64,000 nt of DNA from Collinsella tanakaei. Lineage in GTDB: Bacteria; Actinomycetota; Coriobacteriia; Coriobacteriales; Coriobacteriaceae. The notes under the pieces are model-generated. The model ran no database searches, had not been told where the DNA came from, and worked only from the letters and a program-made list of their open reading frames with translations. How positions within the stretch are numbered: position 1 is the stretch's first letter; every line of letters begins with the position of its first letter. Both the position numbers and the translations under genes were made by a program. Positions 53,707 to 63,674 of the stretch are shown here, piece by piece. The stretch spans positions 62,001-126,000 of the forward strand of contig NZ_JADYTL010000005.1 in assembly GCF_021531055.1 (NCBI RefSeq). The letters are read 5' to 3'.

Positions 53707-55401
53707 CTAGCTCAGCAGTTTGCGACCGCTCTCCTCGATCGCATCGAGCTGAGCATCGGCCGCGGCGGCGTCCGCGCCCTTGGCGAAGATGTAGAGCTTG
53801 ATCTTGGGCTCCGTGCCGGACGGACGGACGATCGCCTTGTCGCCGCCGGCCAGATCGAATTCGATCACATTGGCCTTAGGCAGTCCGTTCACGCCGGTTT
53901 CGTAATCCACAACCGCCTCGACCTTCGCACCGGCGATCTCGGCCGGTGCGGTCGCACGCAGGTCGGCCATGATACCGGCCATCTTAGCGGCACCGTCCGC
54001 ACCGGGATAGGACAGCGAGATGGTGCGGTTGTGGTAGTAGCCGTACTTCTCGTACAGGGCACGCATCGCCTGAACGAGATTGATACCCTGCAGCTTGTAG
54101 TACTGCGCCATCTGGCAGATGAGCATCGAGGCGTTGACGGCATCCTTGTCGCGCACATGGTCGCCGGACAGGTAGCCGTAGCTCTCCTCGAAGCCGAAGA
54201 TGAAGCGATCGACCTCGCCGGCGTCGGACAGGCCGGTGATGATGTCGCCGATGTACTTGAAGCCGGTCAGGCAACGGCGGAGCTCGAAGCCGTACTCCTC
54301 TGCCAGCGCATCGACCATGGCGGAGGACACGATGGTGGTGACGGCGACCTTGCGGGACAGGTCCTCACCGCGGGCGGCGCGCATCTTGCAGATGTAATCG
54401 AGCAGCAAAACGCCCATCTCGTTACCGGTCAGCAGCGTGTAATCGTCGCCGTCGGCGCAGGCGACGCCCACACGGTCGGCATCCGGGTCGGTCGCCAGCA
54501 GCAGGTCGGGCTTGACCTCCTGGCACAGGTCGATACCCTTCTGCATGGCCTCGCGGATCTCGGGGTTCGGATACGGGCACGTCGGAAAGTCACCATCGGG
54601 GTCCTTCTGCTCGGGCACGATCGTGATGTCGGTGATGCCGACCTTGTTGAGCACCGTGGTGACCGGGATGAGGCCGGTACCGTTGAGCGGCGTGTACACG
54701 AGCTTGAGCGGAGCCTCGGCGACCTGCTCGGGCGTGAGGTTGCTCACGGACTTGTCCACGACCGCGTCATAGTACGCATCGAGGACCGAGTCATCGATCC
54801 ATTTGACGAGTCCCTGCTCGACCGCCTCGTCGAAATCCATCGTCTTGACGTCGGTGAAGGGATCGGTCGCCTCCATAGCGGCGGAGATGGCGGCCGCAGC
54901 CTCGCTGGTGATCTGGCATCCATCCGGACCGTAGGCCTTGTAGCCGTTGTAGGGCGCGGGATTGTGCGACGCGGTCATGCAGATGCCACCGGAGCACTTG
55001 AGGTAACGCGTCGCCCAAGAAAGGGTGGGCACCGGGGAGATCTTGGGATACACGTAGGCCACGACGCCGTTGGCGGCGAGGATCGCCGCGGTGGTCTTGA
55101 CGAACAGCTCGCCCTTGTTGCGGCTGTCGCGTGCGATGGCGACCGTGGGGTTCTCGAACGTGGCGTTGAGGTAGTTGGCGAAACCCTGCGTGGCGCGTCC
55201 GACCGTGTAGATGTTCATGCGGTTGGTTCCCGCGCCGATCGTTCCACGCAGACCGGCCGTGCCGAACGCCAGATCCTGGAAGAACGCGTCGGTGATCGCA
55301 TCCTCATCGCCGGCGTCCTTCATCGCGGTCAGCTCGGCGAGGAGTTCTTCGTCGGTGACATTGGCAAGCCAGGTGTCGAGCAACTCATGTACGTCAACCA
55401 T
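53707..55401 (-). CDS. phosphoglucomutase/phosphomannomutase (alpha-D-phosphohexomutase family)
   Basis: 564 residues from MVDVHELLDTWLANVTDEEL; GGGAAAGG lies upstream, so the 60-residue extension is rejected. Active-site Ser in TASHNPAPYNGYKAYG (about 142-157), metal loop DPDADRVG, sugar loop GFEESYGYLSG, phosphate loop RPSGTEPKIK. The TFGTAGLRG-type N-terminus and length match PgcA-like enzymes. Interconverts hexose 1- and 6-phosphates for cell-envelope precursors. Confidence 0.93.
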   Translation of the reverse strand: MVDVHELLDTWLANVTDEELLAELTAMKDAGDEDAITDAFFQDLAFGTAGLRGTIGAGTNRMNIYTVGRATQGFANYLNATFENPTVAIARDSRNKGELFVKTTAAILAANGVVAYVYPKISPVPTLSWATRYLKCSGGICMTASHNPAPYNGYKAYGPDGCQITSEAAAAISAAMEATDPFTDVKTMDFDEAVEQGLVKWIDDSVLDAYYDAVVDKSVSNLTPEQVAEAPLKLVYTPLNGTGLIPVTTVLNKVGITDITIVPEQKDPDGDFPTCPYPNPEIREAMQKGIDLCQEVKPDLLLATDPDADRVGVACADGDDYTLLTGNEMGVLLLDYICKMRAARGEDLSRKVAVTTIVSSAMVDALAEEYGFELRRCLTGFKYIGDIITGLSDAGEVDRFIFGFEESYGYLSGDHVRDKDAVNASMLICQMAQYYKLQGINLVQAMRALYEKYGYYHNRTISLSYPGADGAAKMAGIMADLRATAPAEIAGAKVEAVVDYETGVNGLPKANVIEFDLAGGDKAIVRPSGTEPKIKLYIFAKGADAAAADAQLDAIEESGRKLLS

Positions 55402-55588
55402 GTGAGGACCTTTCCCTAGGTGTATGACCAGCATATTCCCCGCATGCCCGCAGGGAGGGCTCGCAAAATGTGCGGACCCACTCGCATGGTACGCCATTTC
55501 GCTAAAGTGTGGCGTGACATACCGACCGGTGGACGATTTGGCCGGTGGATGTACCGCACGGATCGGACGGCGACTGATCATGCTGTGC

Positions 55589-55757
55589 GATTCAGTCTGA
55601 TTCGGTCAGGTGCACATATCCACCATGACTCGATCAACTGAATCATATGGTGCGTTGTTCCTTTTGCACACAACCGCATCACCTTATTCGATTTGGTGCA
55701 TTCCCTGTGGTTCGATTCGGTATACTCGGATGCAGTGATTCAGTGTGAACCGATTCG
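55589..55757 (+). promoter_or_regulatory. cluster of GATTC(A/G)GT repeats around the promoter of the HTH/coiled-coil gene
   Basis: Copies: GATTCAGT 55589, GATTCGGT 55599, ACTGAATC (inverted) 55637, GATTTGGT 55690, GATTCGGT 55714, GATTCAGT 55737, and GATTCG 55752. The copy at 55714 overlaps the -10 box TATACT (55721-55726). The arrangement fits sites for the protein encoded just downstream, either for autoregulation or as a centromere-like array. The rest of the 374-base gap to pgm holds no gene. Confidence 0.55.
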
Positions 55758-55775
55758 CCGGAGGTGCGATAGCAT

Positions 55776-56285
55776 ATGCCGACCATCAAGGAGATCGCCG
55801 ATGCGACCGGTAGGGGAAAGTCGACCGTCAGTCGCGCAGTCAAGGAGCTCGGTTTACGCGAGGACGGCCACGCCAAGCCCGATGGAGCCCGTGGAGCCCT
55901 GATCATCGACGCCGAAGGCGCCTCGCTGCTCGCCGATTACCTGACCAAAAACGTCGAGAACAAACCAGGTGCCACCACAGGCACCGACGACAGAACGGAG
56001 GGCAACACGGCAGCTGCCCCATCTGTCGATATCGACGCGATCGTCAGCGTATACAAGGAGCGCATCGACGACCTGAAGGCACAGATCGAAACCCTGCACG
56101 CGCAGCTCGCCGCCAAGGACGCGCAGATTCACGAACTCGCGACCGCACTCGACCACGCACAGGACGCCGCAAAGGAAGCTCAGGACGAAACAAGGCGCTC
56201 GCACGACCGCGTGCTGCTCATGGCGAGCGCGGGCGTCTGGGAACGCCTGACGGGCTTTAAGGGCCTGCTGGAGTCGGGAGAGTGA
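55776..56285 (+). CDS. HTH/coiled-coil DNA-binding protein (Par/RocS-like)
   Basis: 169 residues. N-terminal HTH MPTIKEIADATGRGKSTVSR...VKELGL (1-27), then a small wing-like region (ALIIDAEGASLLADYL), a linker (65-90), and a coiled coil of about 55 residues (YKERIDDLKAQIETLHAQLA; KDAQIHELATALDHAQDA). The end (VWERLTGFKGLLESGE) could be a short amphipathic helix. This layout matches plasmid pSK1 Par/DUF536 proteins and the streptococcal chromosome-segregation protein RocS. GGAGG precedes the ATG by about 14 bases. A repeat cluster lies upstream. Assignment is by architecture, not close sequence identity. Confidence 0.6.
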   Translation: MPTIKEIADATGRGKSTVSRAVKELGLREDGHAKPDGARGALIIDAEGASLLADYLTKNVENKPGATTGTDDRTEGNTAAAPSVDIDAIVSVYKERIDDLKAQIETLHAQLAAKDAQIHELATALDHAQDAAKEAQDETRRSHDRVLLMASAGVWERLTGFKGLLESGE

Positions 56286-56317
56286 ATGTAAAATAACCCC
56301 TGGGGTTATTTTACATT
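56285..56317. repeat. family E perfect palindrome, copy 1
   Basis: AATGTAAAATAACCCC-t-GGGGTTATTTTACATT, starting on the last base of the stop codon of the HTH/coiled-coil gene. A related pair flanks a 31-base spacer at 58.3 kb. Confidence 0.85.
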
Positions 56318-56328
56318 CGAGGATCCTC

Positions 56329-56390
56329 GATAAGAAAAAACCTCGCCGTGGCGAGGTTAAATGATCCTATGGTGGAGGTTAGGGGGATCG
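56329..56390 (-). pseudogene. duplicated tRNA-Ala 3' end plus terminator
   Basis: About 62 bases nearly identical to 56511-56574: the last 23 bases of tRNA-Ala with CCA, the spacer, and the CCTCGCC/GGCGAGG terminator hairpin with its T run. The rest of a tRNA is missing; about 120 unrelated bases follow, ending in a CGATCCCCC piece that mirrors the T-arm. It looks like a tRNA remnant or an attachment-site scar. Confidence 0.7.
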
Positions 56391-56513
56391 CGTCCGGCTG
56401 CGCCGTCCGCAGCTTCGGGCGCTGGCGCGCCCTCGCACGCTCGCTGGCAAACGCTCACGCGTTTGCACAGTCTCGCGACCTCATCGGTTCGATCCCCCCG
56501 CACGGTCCCCAGA

Positions 56514-56542
56514 TAAGAAAAAAACCTCGCCCTGGCGAGGTT
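56514..56542 (-). terminator. terminator of tRNA-Ala
   Basis: AACCTCGCC pairs with GGCGAGGTT, followed on minus by seven T. Strong rho-independent terminator 12 bases past the tRNA. Confidence 0.85.
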
Positions 56543-56553
56543 AAATGATCTTA

Positions 56554-56629
56554 TGGTGGAGGTTAGGGGGATCGAACCCCTGACCTCAGGCTTGCAAAGC
56601 CCGCGCTCTCCCAGCTGAGCTAAACCCCC
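56554..56629 (-). tRNA. tRNA-Ala (anticodon TGC)
   Basis: 76 bases including encoded CCA. Acceptor stem GGGGGTT/AACCTCC (one G-U), D-arm GCTC...GAGC, anticodon stem CGGGC/GCCTG with loop TTTGCAA (anticodon TGC), T-arm AGGGGTTCGATCCCCCT. Confidence 0.95.
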
Positions 56630-56637
56630 ATGTAGTA

Positions 56638-56680
56638 ATAAACACCCCAGCGGCGACTCGGCTCTCGCTGGGGTGTTTAT
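56638..56680 (-). terminator. hairpin between tRNA-Ile and tRNA-Ala
   Basis: ATAAACACCCCAGC pairs perfectly with GCTGGGGTGTTTAT (14 bp). It lies just past tRNA-Ile, so the two tRNAs may be separate units or processed apart. Confidence 0.7.
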
Positions 56681-56692
56681 TGCGAAAGAAGG

Positions 56693-56769
56693 TGGTGGAC
56701 CTGACAAGATTCGAACTTGTGACCTCCCGGTTATCAGCCGGACGCTCTAACCAACTGAGCTACAGGTCC
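56693..56769 (-). tRNA. tRNA-Ile (anticodon GAT)
   Basis: 77 bases including encoded CCA. Acceptor GGACCTG/CAGGTCC, anticodon stem TCCGG/CCGGG with loop CTGATAA (anticodon GAT), T-arm ACAAGTTCGAATCTTGT. No rRNA flanks it, although Ile(GAT)-Ala(TGC) is the usual rRNA-spacer pair. Confidence 0.95.
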
Positions 56770-56945
56770 ATCGCGCTAGGAAATAATAGCCCAGAGCGGG
56801 TCCGCGCGTCAACATCTTTTTTCGAAGAATTCCAACATCGTGAAGAGAACGTGCAAAACCGCATGTCATCGATATTTTGGGTACTATAACGTACCGGATT
56901 TGCGCGATTGTCTCGCATGTACTTGCACATCGAGGAGGTGCCACG

Positions 56946-57446
56946 ATGATTCGCGTCGATATCGAAACCATTATCATGGCCGCCGGTCCCGTCCCATCCG
57001 TCATCGTGCTGCGCGAGCGTGGCAACGACGACGCCTCGGATGCCCCTTTGCGCGCCCTCTCCATCCAGACGGGTTCGTACGAAGCCGCTGCGATCGGACG
57101 CGGCGTCGACGGGGACGACGGCTCGCGCCCCATCACCCATGACCTCATGGTCGACACGATCCGCGAGCTCGGCGGCAAACTGGAACGCGTCGAGATCAAT
57201 CGCGTGGACGCTCCGATTTTCTACGCAACGGTCGTCCTCGCCGACCAGGATTCCCACGAGAAGCGCGTCGACGCTCGCCCCAGCGATGCGCTCGCGCTCG
57301 CCGTCCGCTCCAACGCCCCCATCTACGTCGAAGACGATGTCATGAACCGCGCCGGAAACGTCTCGTACCGTGGGGAAGAAGACAGCGAGAAGGAGCTTGA
57401 GCGTTTCGACGAGTTCGCACGCTCCGTCTCGCCTGACGACTTCTAA
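56946..57446 (+). CDS. bifunctional nuclease (BFN/DUF151) family protein
   Basis: 166 residues from MIRVDIETIIMAAGPVPSVI; GAGGAGG lies eight bases upstream. Family features: VIVLRERG, LSIQTGSYEAAAIGRG, HDLMVDTIRELGGKLERVEI, DARPSDALALAVRSNAPIYV. Plant and mycobacterial members have been described as DNase/RNase; most bacterial ones are untested. The acidic C-terminus (EEDSEKELERFDEF) is typical. Confidence 0.88.
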   Translation: MIRVDIETIIMAAGPVPSVIVLRERGNDDASDAPLRALSIQTGSYEAAAIGRGVDGDDGSRPITHDLMVDTIRELGGKLERVEINRVDAPIFYATVVLADQDSHEKRVDARPSDALALAVRSNAPIYVEDDVMNRAGNVSYRGEEDSEKELERFDEFARSVSPDDF

Positions 57447-57471
57447 CGGACCGAACCGCGACGCAAACGTA

Positions 57472-57515
57472 AGCGTGCCCGGCTTCGCACGATGACGCGA
57501 AGCCGGGCACGCTTT
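57472..57515. terminator. bidirectional terminator
   Basis: GCGTGCCCGGCTTCGC (57472-57487) pairs with GCGAAGCCGGGCACGC (57496-57511) followed by TTTT. Serves the BFN gene on plus and faces the XRE gene on minus. Confidence 0.85.
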
Positions 57516-57542
57516 TCTAGGGAGGCCATGTTAGCCCCTTCG

Positions 57543-58172
57543 TCAACCGAACAGCGCGGCGATGGCACCCGAGACGCAGAAACCAAAGGCTGCTCCGACA
57601 GCCAGGGCGATAATGGCCCACCCGATAGTTCGAATCGTCTTCATCCACGAAGGAATAGCACGCTCGCGGCGACCGCGCTCGGTGTTGCGATCGACCGGCT
57701 CGCCGCGCCAATAGGACAGAATCTCTTTATAGGTGATTAAGTCATGCTGCTTCTTGATGCGATCAACCCAGATTGCCGCAAACATGGAGATGCCCCACAT
57801 CACCAGCGCGATAACTATGGTGGGAATCGCATGGTCTAGAGGCCAATCCCACACGGCAACTTGAAAGGTGAACCAACCGCACGCGAGAATCGTGAGGATG
57901 AGAAACACCAGCATCACGTTCCCCAACCGCTTCATGGTGCGGACGTCTGAATCAACCGTCCTCGTCATGGCTTCCACATCTCCTTTGATCAGGCTGTCCA
58001 CAGACACATCGAAGGTCTCGGAAAGAAGCAGCAGACTCTGGACATCGGGATAGGTCTTGTTGTTTTCCCACGAGCTGATCGTCTGGCGCGAAACGTAGAT
58101 ACGTGCCGCCAAGTCATCCTGAGACATACCGGCATCCGCTCGGCAACCCTTGATACGATTCCCGATCTCCAT
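57543..58172 (-). CDS. XRE-family regulator with membrane segments
   Basis: 209 residues from MEIGNRIKGCRADAGMSQDD; AAAGGAGGG precedes the ATG. N-terminal Cro/C1 HTH (about 1-55: MSQDDLAARIYVSRQTISSW). Three hydrophobic segments follow: VMLVFLILTILACGWFTFQV, AIPTIVIALVMWGISMFAAI and IIALAVGAAFGFCVSGAIAA. The DNA-binding domain faces the cytosol. Membrane-tethered XRE regulators are common in Gram-positives; signal and targets are unknown. Confidence 0.8.
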   Translation of the reverse strand: MEIGNRIKGCRADAGMSQDDLAARIYVSRQTISSWENNKTYPDVQSLLLLSETFDVSVDSLIKGDVEAMTRTVDSDVRTMKRLGNVMLVFLILTILACGWFTFQVAVWDWPLDHAIPTIVIALVMWGISMFAAIWVDRIKKQHDLITYKEILSYWRGEPVDRNTERGRRERAIPSWMKTIRTIGWAIIALAVGAAFGFCVSGAIAALFG

Positions 58173-58266
58173 GACCCTCCTTTCCCGTCGACCACGATGT
58201 GTCCCGTACACCATCGACGTTGCCATGACGCGCCGCATCGTACCATCAAAGGGTGCTGACACGAGG

Positions 58267-58326
58267 GCACGGAGGGCTCGATCGCACCGTCAAATGTTTT
58301 TGACGGTGCGATCGAGCCCTCCGTGC
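58267..58326. repeat. perfect 28-bp inverted repeat
   Basis: Arms 58267-58294 and 58299-58326 are exact complements (GCACGGAGGGCTCGATCGCA...) around a four-base loop. It lies upstream of the XRE gene and downstream of gyrA. No T run follows the stem on either strand. Confidence 0.9.
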
Positions 58327-58338
58327 AGTGACCTGCGC

Positions 58339-58403
58339 AAAATAACCCCTGGGGTATTGTTACGCAATGCGTCTCGATGTAGAAAAACCCCAGGGGTTAT
58401 TTT
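58339..58403. repeat. family E inverted repeat, copy 2
   Basis: AAAATAACCCCTGGGGT (58339-58355) and its exact complement (58387-58403) around 31 bases. Each arm holds the same CCCCTGGGG palindrome as copy 1. The rest of the 470-base gap between XRE and gyrA has no gene; a few GATTC-type words near 58.45-58.55 kb recall the cluster at 55.6 kb. Confidence 0.85.
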
Positions 58404-58572
58404 ACGCGACTGCACCGAACCACAGAACATTGCGTTCGATTCATCGAATGGAGAGCATCGCATCATTGACTCGGTCGTGTTCGCGGCTCGACGAGCGCAC
58501 CATACCGCACCGGAGTATCGAACCAGCGCTCCTCTGATTCGATCAGCATGACATCGACCGCACCGAACAAAA

Positions 58573-58620
58573 GAGGGGAGGGGCGTTTCCGGTTCGAACC
58601 ACCGAAAACGCCCCTCCCCG
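58573..58620 (-). terminator. terminator of gyrA
   Basis: GGGGAGGGGCGTTTCCGGT pairs with ACCGAAAACGCCCCTCCCC (one mismatch), followed on minus by TCTTTTG, 25 bases past the gyrA stop. Confidence 0.85.
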
Positions 58621-58645
58621 ATACGGAAACCGGATTTGAAAGCCG

Positions 58646-61429
58646 TTACTCGTCCATCAGATCCTCGAGCGCCTCATCGCCGCTGCCGATGTCGACGTGA
58701 TAGTCATCGCGCGGGGCCTCCATGGCGCCGGCGGCGGCGAGGTCGAGCGATTCCTGACCCTCGGCGACAGCCGGGGCCTTGGCCTTCTTCTTCGCGCTCG
58801 TCATACGCGCCACGGCGGTCACGCGATCGCCGTCGGACACGGACATCATCTTGACGCCCTGGGTAGCGCGGCCGGTCTTGGAGATCTCGTCGGTCTTCAC
58901 GCGGATGACCGTCGCACCTTCAGTGATGATGAACAGCTCATGCTGTGGGCCGACCGTCTTCATCGCCGCCAGATTGCCCTTCTTCTCGGTCATCTGGATG
59001 GTGTAGACGCCCTGGCCGCCACGGTTCTGCTCGGGATAGTCGGCAACGGGGGTGCGCTTGCCGTATCCGCGCTCGGTGATCACGAACAGGTCGCCGCGGC
59101 CGTTGGAGATCTCCATGCCCAGGACCTTCGTGTCGCCCTTCATGGTGATACCGCGCACGCCGCTCGTATCGCGCCCGGTCGCGCGCACCTGCTCCTCGTT
59201 GAACATGATCGCCTTGCCGGCGGTGGTGGCAAGGATCACCTTGTCGTTCTCGCGTACGCGGCGTACGTCGAGCAAGTTATCGCCCGCTTTGAGGTTGATC
59301 GCGATGATACCGTCGCGACGGCTGCGGTCGTACGCGCTCATGACGGTCTTCTTGACCATGCCGCTCGCCGTGGCGAACATGAGGTACTCGTTATCGGGGA
59401 ACTCGCGGCAGGAGATGACGCTCGCGATCTTCTCGCCGTCCTCGAAGGGCAGCAGGTTCACGATCGCGGTGCCGCGCGCCTGGCGCGTACCGACCGGCAG
59501 CTCGTGCACCTTCAGACGGTAGACCTTGCCGCGGTTGGAGAAGAACAGCACGTACTCATGGGTGCTTGCGATGAACATCTCCTCGATGACATCGTCTTCC
59601 TTGAGGTTCGCGCCGGTCACGCCCTTGCCGCCGCGCTTCTGCGCGCGGTAGGCGGCGACCGGGATGCGCTTGACGTAGCCGGTGTGCGTGATCGTGACGA
59701 CCATATCCTCATCGGCGATGAGGTCCTCGACGTCCAGATCCTTTTCGGCAGCGCAGATCTCGGTGCGGCGCTTGTCACCGTACTTGCGGGCGACCTCGCG
59801 CATCTCATCCTTGATGACTGCGAGGATCTTCTCCTCGTGGGCCAGCAGGTCCTCGTAGTAGGCGATGGCGCGGCGCAAGCCGTCCAGCTCCTCCTCGATC
59901 TTGTCGCGCTCCAAGCCGGTCAGACGGCGCAGCTTCATCTCGAGGATGGCCGAGGTCTGCTCGGGCGTGAACCCGAAACGCTCGATCAGGCGCTCGCTCG
60001 CCTCGGCGTCGGTACGAGAGGAGCGGATGATCGAGATGACCTCGTCGATATGGTCGAGGGCGATCAGGTAGCCCTCGAGGATATGTGCGCGCGCCTGGGC
60101 CTTCTTGAGGTCGAAGCGGGTGCGACGGGTGACCACGTCGACCTGATGGTCGATATAGCAGCGCAGCATCTCGCGCAGCGATAGGCACTTGGGCACGCCG
60201 CCCACGAGCGCAAGGTTGTTCACGCCGAAGGTGTTCTGCAGCGATGTGTACTTGTACAGGTTGTTGAGCACGACCTGCGGGATGACGCCCTTCTTGAGCT
60301 CGATGACGAGGCGGATGCCCTTCTGCGTGGACTCGTCGCGCATGTCCGAGATACCCTCGATGCGCTTCTCGTTGACGAGCTGGGCGATCTTCTCCTGCAG
60401 CGTACCCTTGTTGACCTGATAGGGGATCTCGGTGAACACGAGGCGGTTGCGCCCGGTCTTGGTGGACTCCACATGCGCCTTGGCGCGGACGGTGATCGAA
60501 CCGCGGCCGGTCTCATATGCCTGACGGATGCCGTCCGAACCCATGATCTGCGCACCGGTGGGGAAGTCCGGACCGGGCATCGCGGTCATGAGCTCGTCGA
60601 CGGTGGCGTCGGGATTGTCGATGAGCATGCAGGTGGCCTCGATGGCCTCGCCGAGGTTGTGCGGTGGGATGTTCGTGGCCATGCCGACCGCGATGCCCGA
60701 CGAACCGTTGACGAGCAGGTTGGGGAAACGCGCCGGGAGCACCTGGGGCTCGGCGAGCGACTCGTCGTAGTTGGGCTGCCAGTCGACGGTATCCTTCTGC
60801 AGGTCGCGCAGCAGCTCCATGGCGGGCTTGGCCAGGCGACTCTCGGTGTAGCGCATGGCGGCCGCGGAGTCGCCGTCGATGTTGCCGAAGTTGCCGTGGC
60901 CGTCGATCAGCGGGGTGCGCATGGAGAACCACTGCGCCAGACGGACCATGGTGTCGTACACCGCGGAGTCGCCGTGGGGGTGGTACTTGCCGATAACCTC
61001 GCCGACCGTCCAGGCCGACTTCTTGTGCGGGCGGTTGGGGTAGATGCCCGACTCGTTCATGGCGTAGAGGATGCGGCGGTGCACGGGCTTCAAGCCGTCG
61101 CGCACATCCGGCAGGGCGCGGGCGGTGATGACCGACATCGAGTACTCGATGAAGGACTGCTTCATCTCGCGACCGAACTCCGATACCTGGAGCTGGCCAC
61201 CGTTGATGTCCTCGCCGGCGGCCTCACCGCGGTCGACCGTCCCGAAGCTCTCCTCGAGCTCGCCCTCGTCATCGGCTTCCTCGTCCTCGTCGACGGCGTC
61301 GGGGTCATAACCCACGGTCTCGCCGTCCTCGTTTTGCGTCTCCGCGCGCGCGAGCAGGCGCTTCAGGTCATCGGGCAGACCCTCGCCGCCATCGCCGGCG
61401 CCCGGCGTGTTGTTCATATCTTCGGCCAC
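58646..61429 (-). CDS. gyrA: DNA gyrase subunit A
   Basis: 927 residues; GTG start with AGGAGG six bases upstream. Catalytic Tyr in [12 protein letters not shown]; quinolone region [17 protein letters not shown] keeps the sensitive-type Ser and Asp. The GyrA box QKRGGKG marks it as GyrA and not ParC, and C-terminal beta-pinwheel blades follow. An acidic N-terminal extension of about 75 residues ([20 protein letters not shown]) precedes the usual start. Introduces negative supercoils with GyrB. Confidence 0.97.
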   Translation of the reverse strand: MAEDMNNTPGAGDGGEGLPDDLKRLLARAETQNEDGETVGYDPDAVDEDEEADDEGELEESFGTVDRGEAAGEDINGGQLQVSEFGREMKQSFIEYSMSVITARALPDVRDGLKPVHRRILYAMNESGIYPNRPHKKSAWTVGEVIGKYHPHGDSAVYDTMVRLAQWFSMRTPLIDGHGNFGNIDGDSAAAMRYTESRLAKPAMELLRDLQKDTVDWQPNYDESLAEPQVLPARFPNLLVNGSSGIAVGMATNIPPHNLGEAIEATCMLIDNPDATVDELMTAMPGPDFPTGAQIMGSDGIRQAYETGRGSITVRAKAHVESTKTGRNRLVFTEIPYQVNKGTLQEKIAQLVNEKRIEGISDMRDESTQKGIRLVIELKKGVIPQVVLNNLYKYTSLQNTFGVNNLALVGGVPKCLSLREMLRCYIDHQVDVVTRRTRFDLKKAQARAHILEGYLIALDHIDEVISIIRSSRTDAEASERLIERFGFTPEQTSAILEMKLRRLTGLERDKIEEELDGLRRAIAYYEDLLAHEEKILAVIKDEMREVARKYGDKRRTEICAAEKDLDVEDLIADEDMVVTITHTGYVKRIPVAAYRAQKRGGKGVTGANLKEDDVIEEMFIASTHEYVLFFSNRGKVYRLKVHELPVGTRQARGTAIVNLLPFEDGEKIASVISCREFPDNEYLMFATASGMVKKTVMSAYDRSRRDGIIAINLKAGDNLLDVRRVRENDKVILATTAGKAIMFNEEQVRATGRDTSGVRGITMKGDTKVLGMEISNGRGDLFVITERGYGKRTPVADYPEQNRGGQGVYTIQMTEKKGNLAAMKTVGPQHELFIITEGATVIRVKTDEISKTGRATQGVKMMSVSDGDRVTAVARMTSAKKKAKAPAVAEGQESLDLAAAGAMEAPRDDYHVDIGSGDEALEDLMDE

Positions 61430-61480
61430 GTACTACCTCCTGTGGTTCGGTCGCGGTTCAGTGCATTCATCGACAAGAAG

Positions 61481-61511
61481 CGACAAGTTTGTACCTGGCA
61501 CCATCTTGTCG
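61481..61511. repeat. solitary family B arm (copy 6)
   Basis: CGACAAGTTTGTACCTGGCA...CTTGTCG, a single family B arm in the gyrB-gyrA gap, preceded by one more CGACAAG. No mirrored second arm. Confidence 0.75.
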
Positions 61512-61535
61512 TTCGGGTCTCCCGGGTACCCGAAG

Positions 61536-63575
<2,040 letters not shown>

Positions 63576-63674
63576 TCAAGAAATGTCCTTAACCTTCGAT
63601 ATTTTAGTTGATTGGGGAGGGTATGTTCCCACCATTCGCATACCCCTACAAGACCATCAGATGCCCTTAAACGC

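Noticed and set aside
56357-56707. 116-codon minus-strand open frame over tRNA-Ala
   Set aside because: Reads through the tRNA gene and its remnant; this is the familiar false ORF made by tRNA sequence.
56329-56769. rRNA operon remnant around the tRNA pair
   Set aside because: No 16S or 23S sequence is recognisable on either side; flanks are protein genes and repeats.
58440-58560. Second binding-site cluster for the Par/RocS-like protein
   Set aside because: A few GATTC words occur, but they do not match the GATTC(A/G)GT pattern well enough to call.
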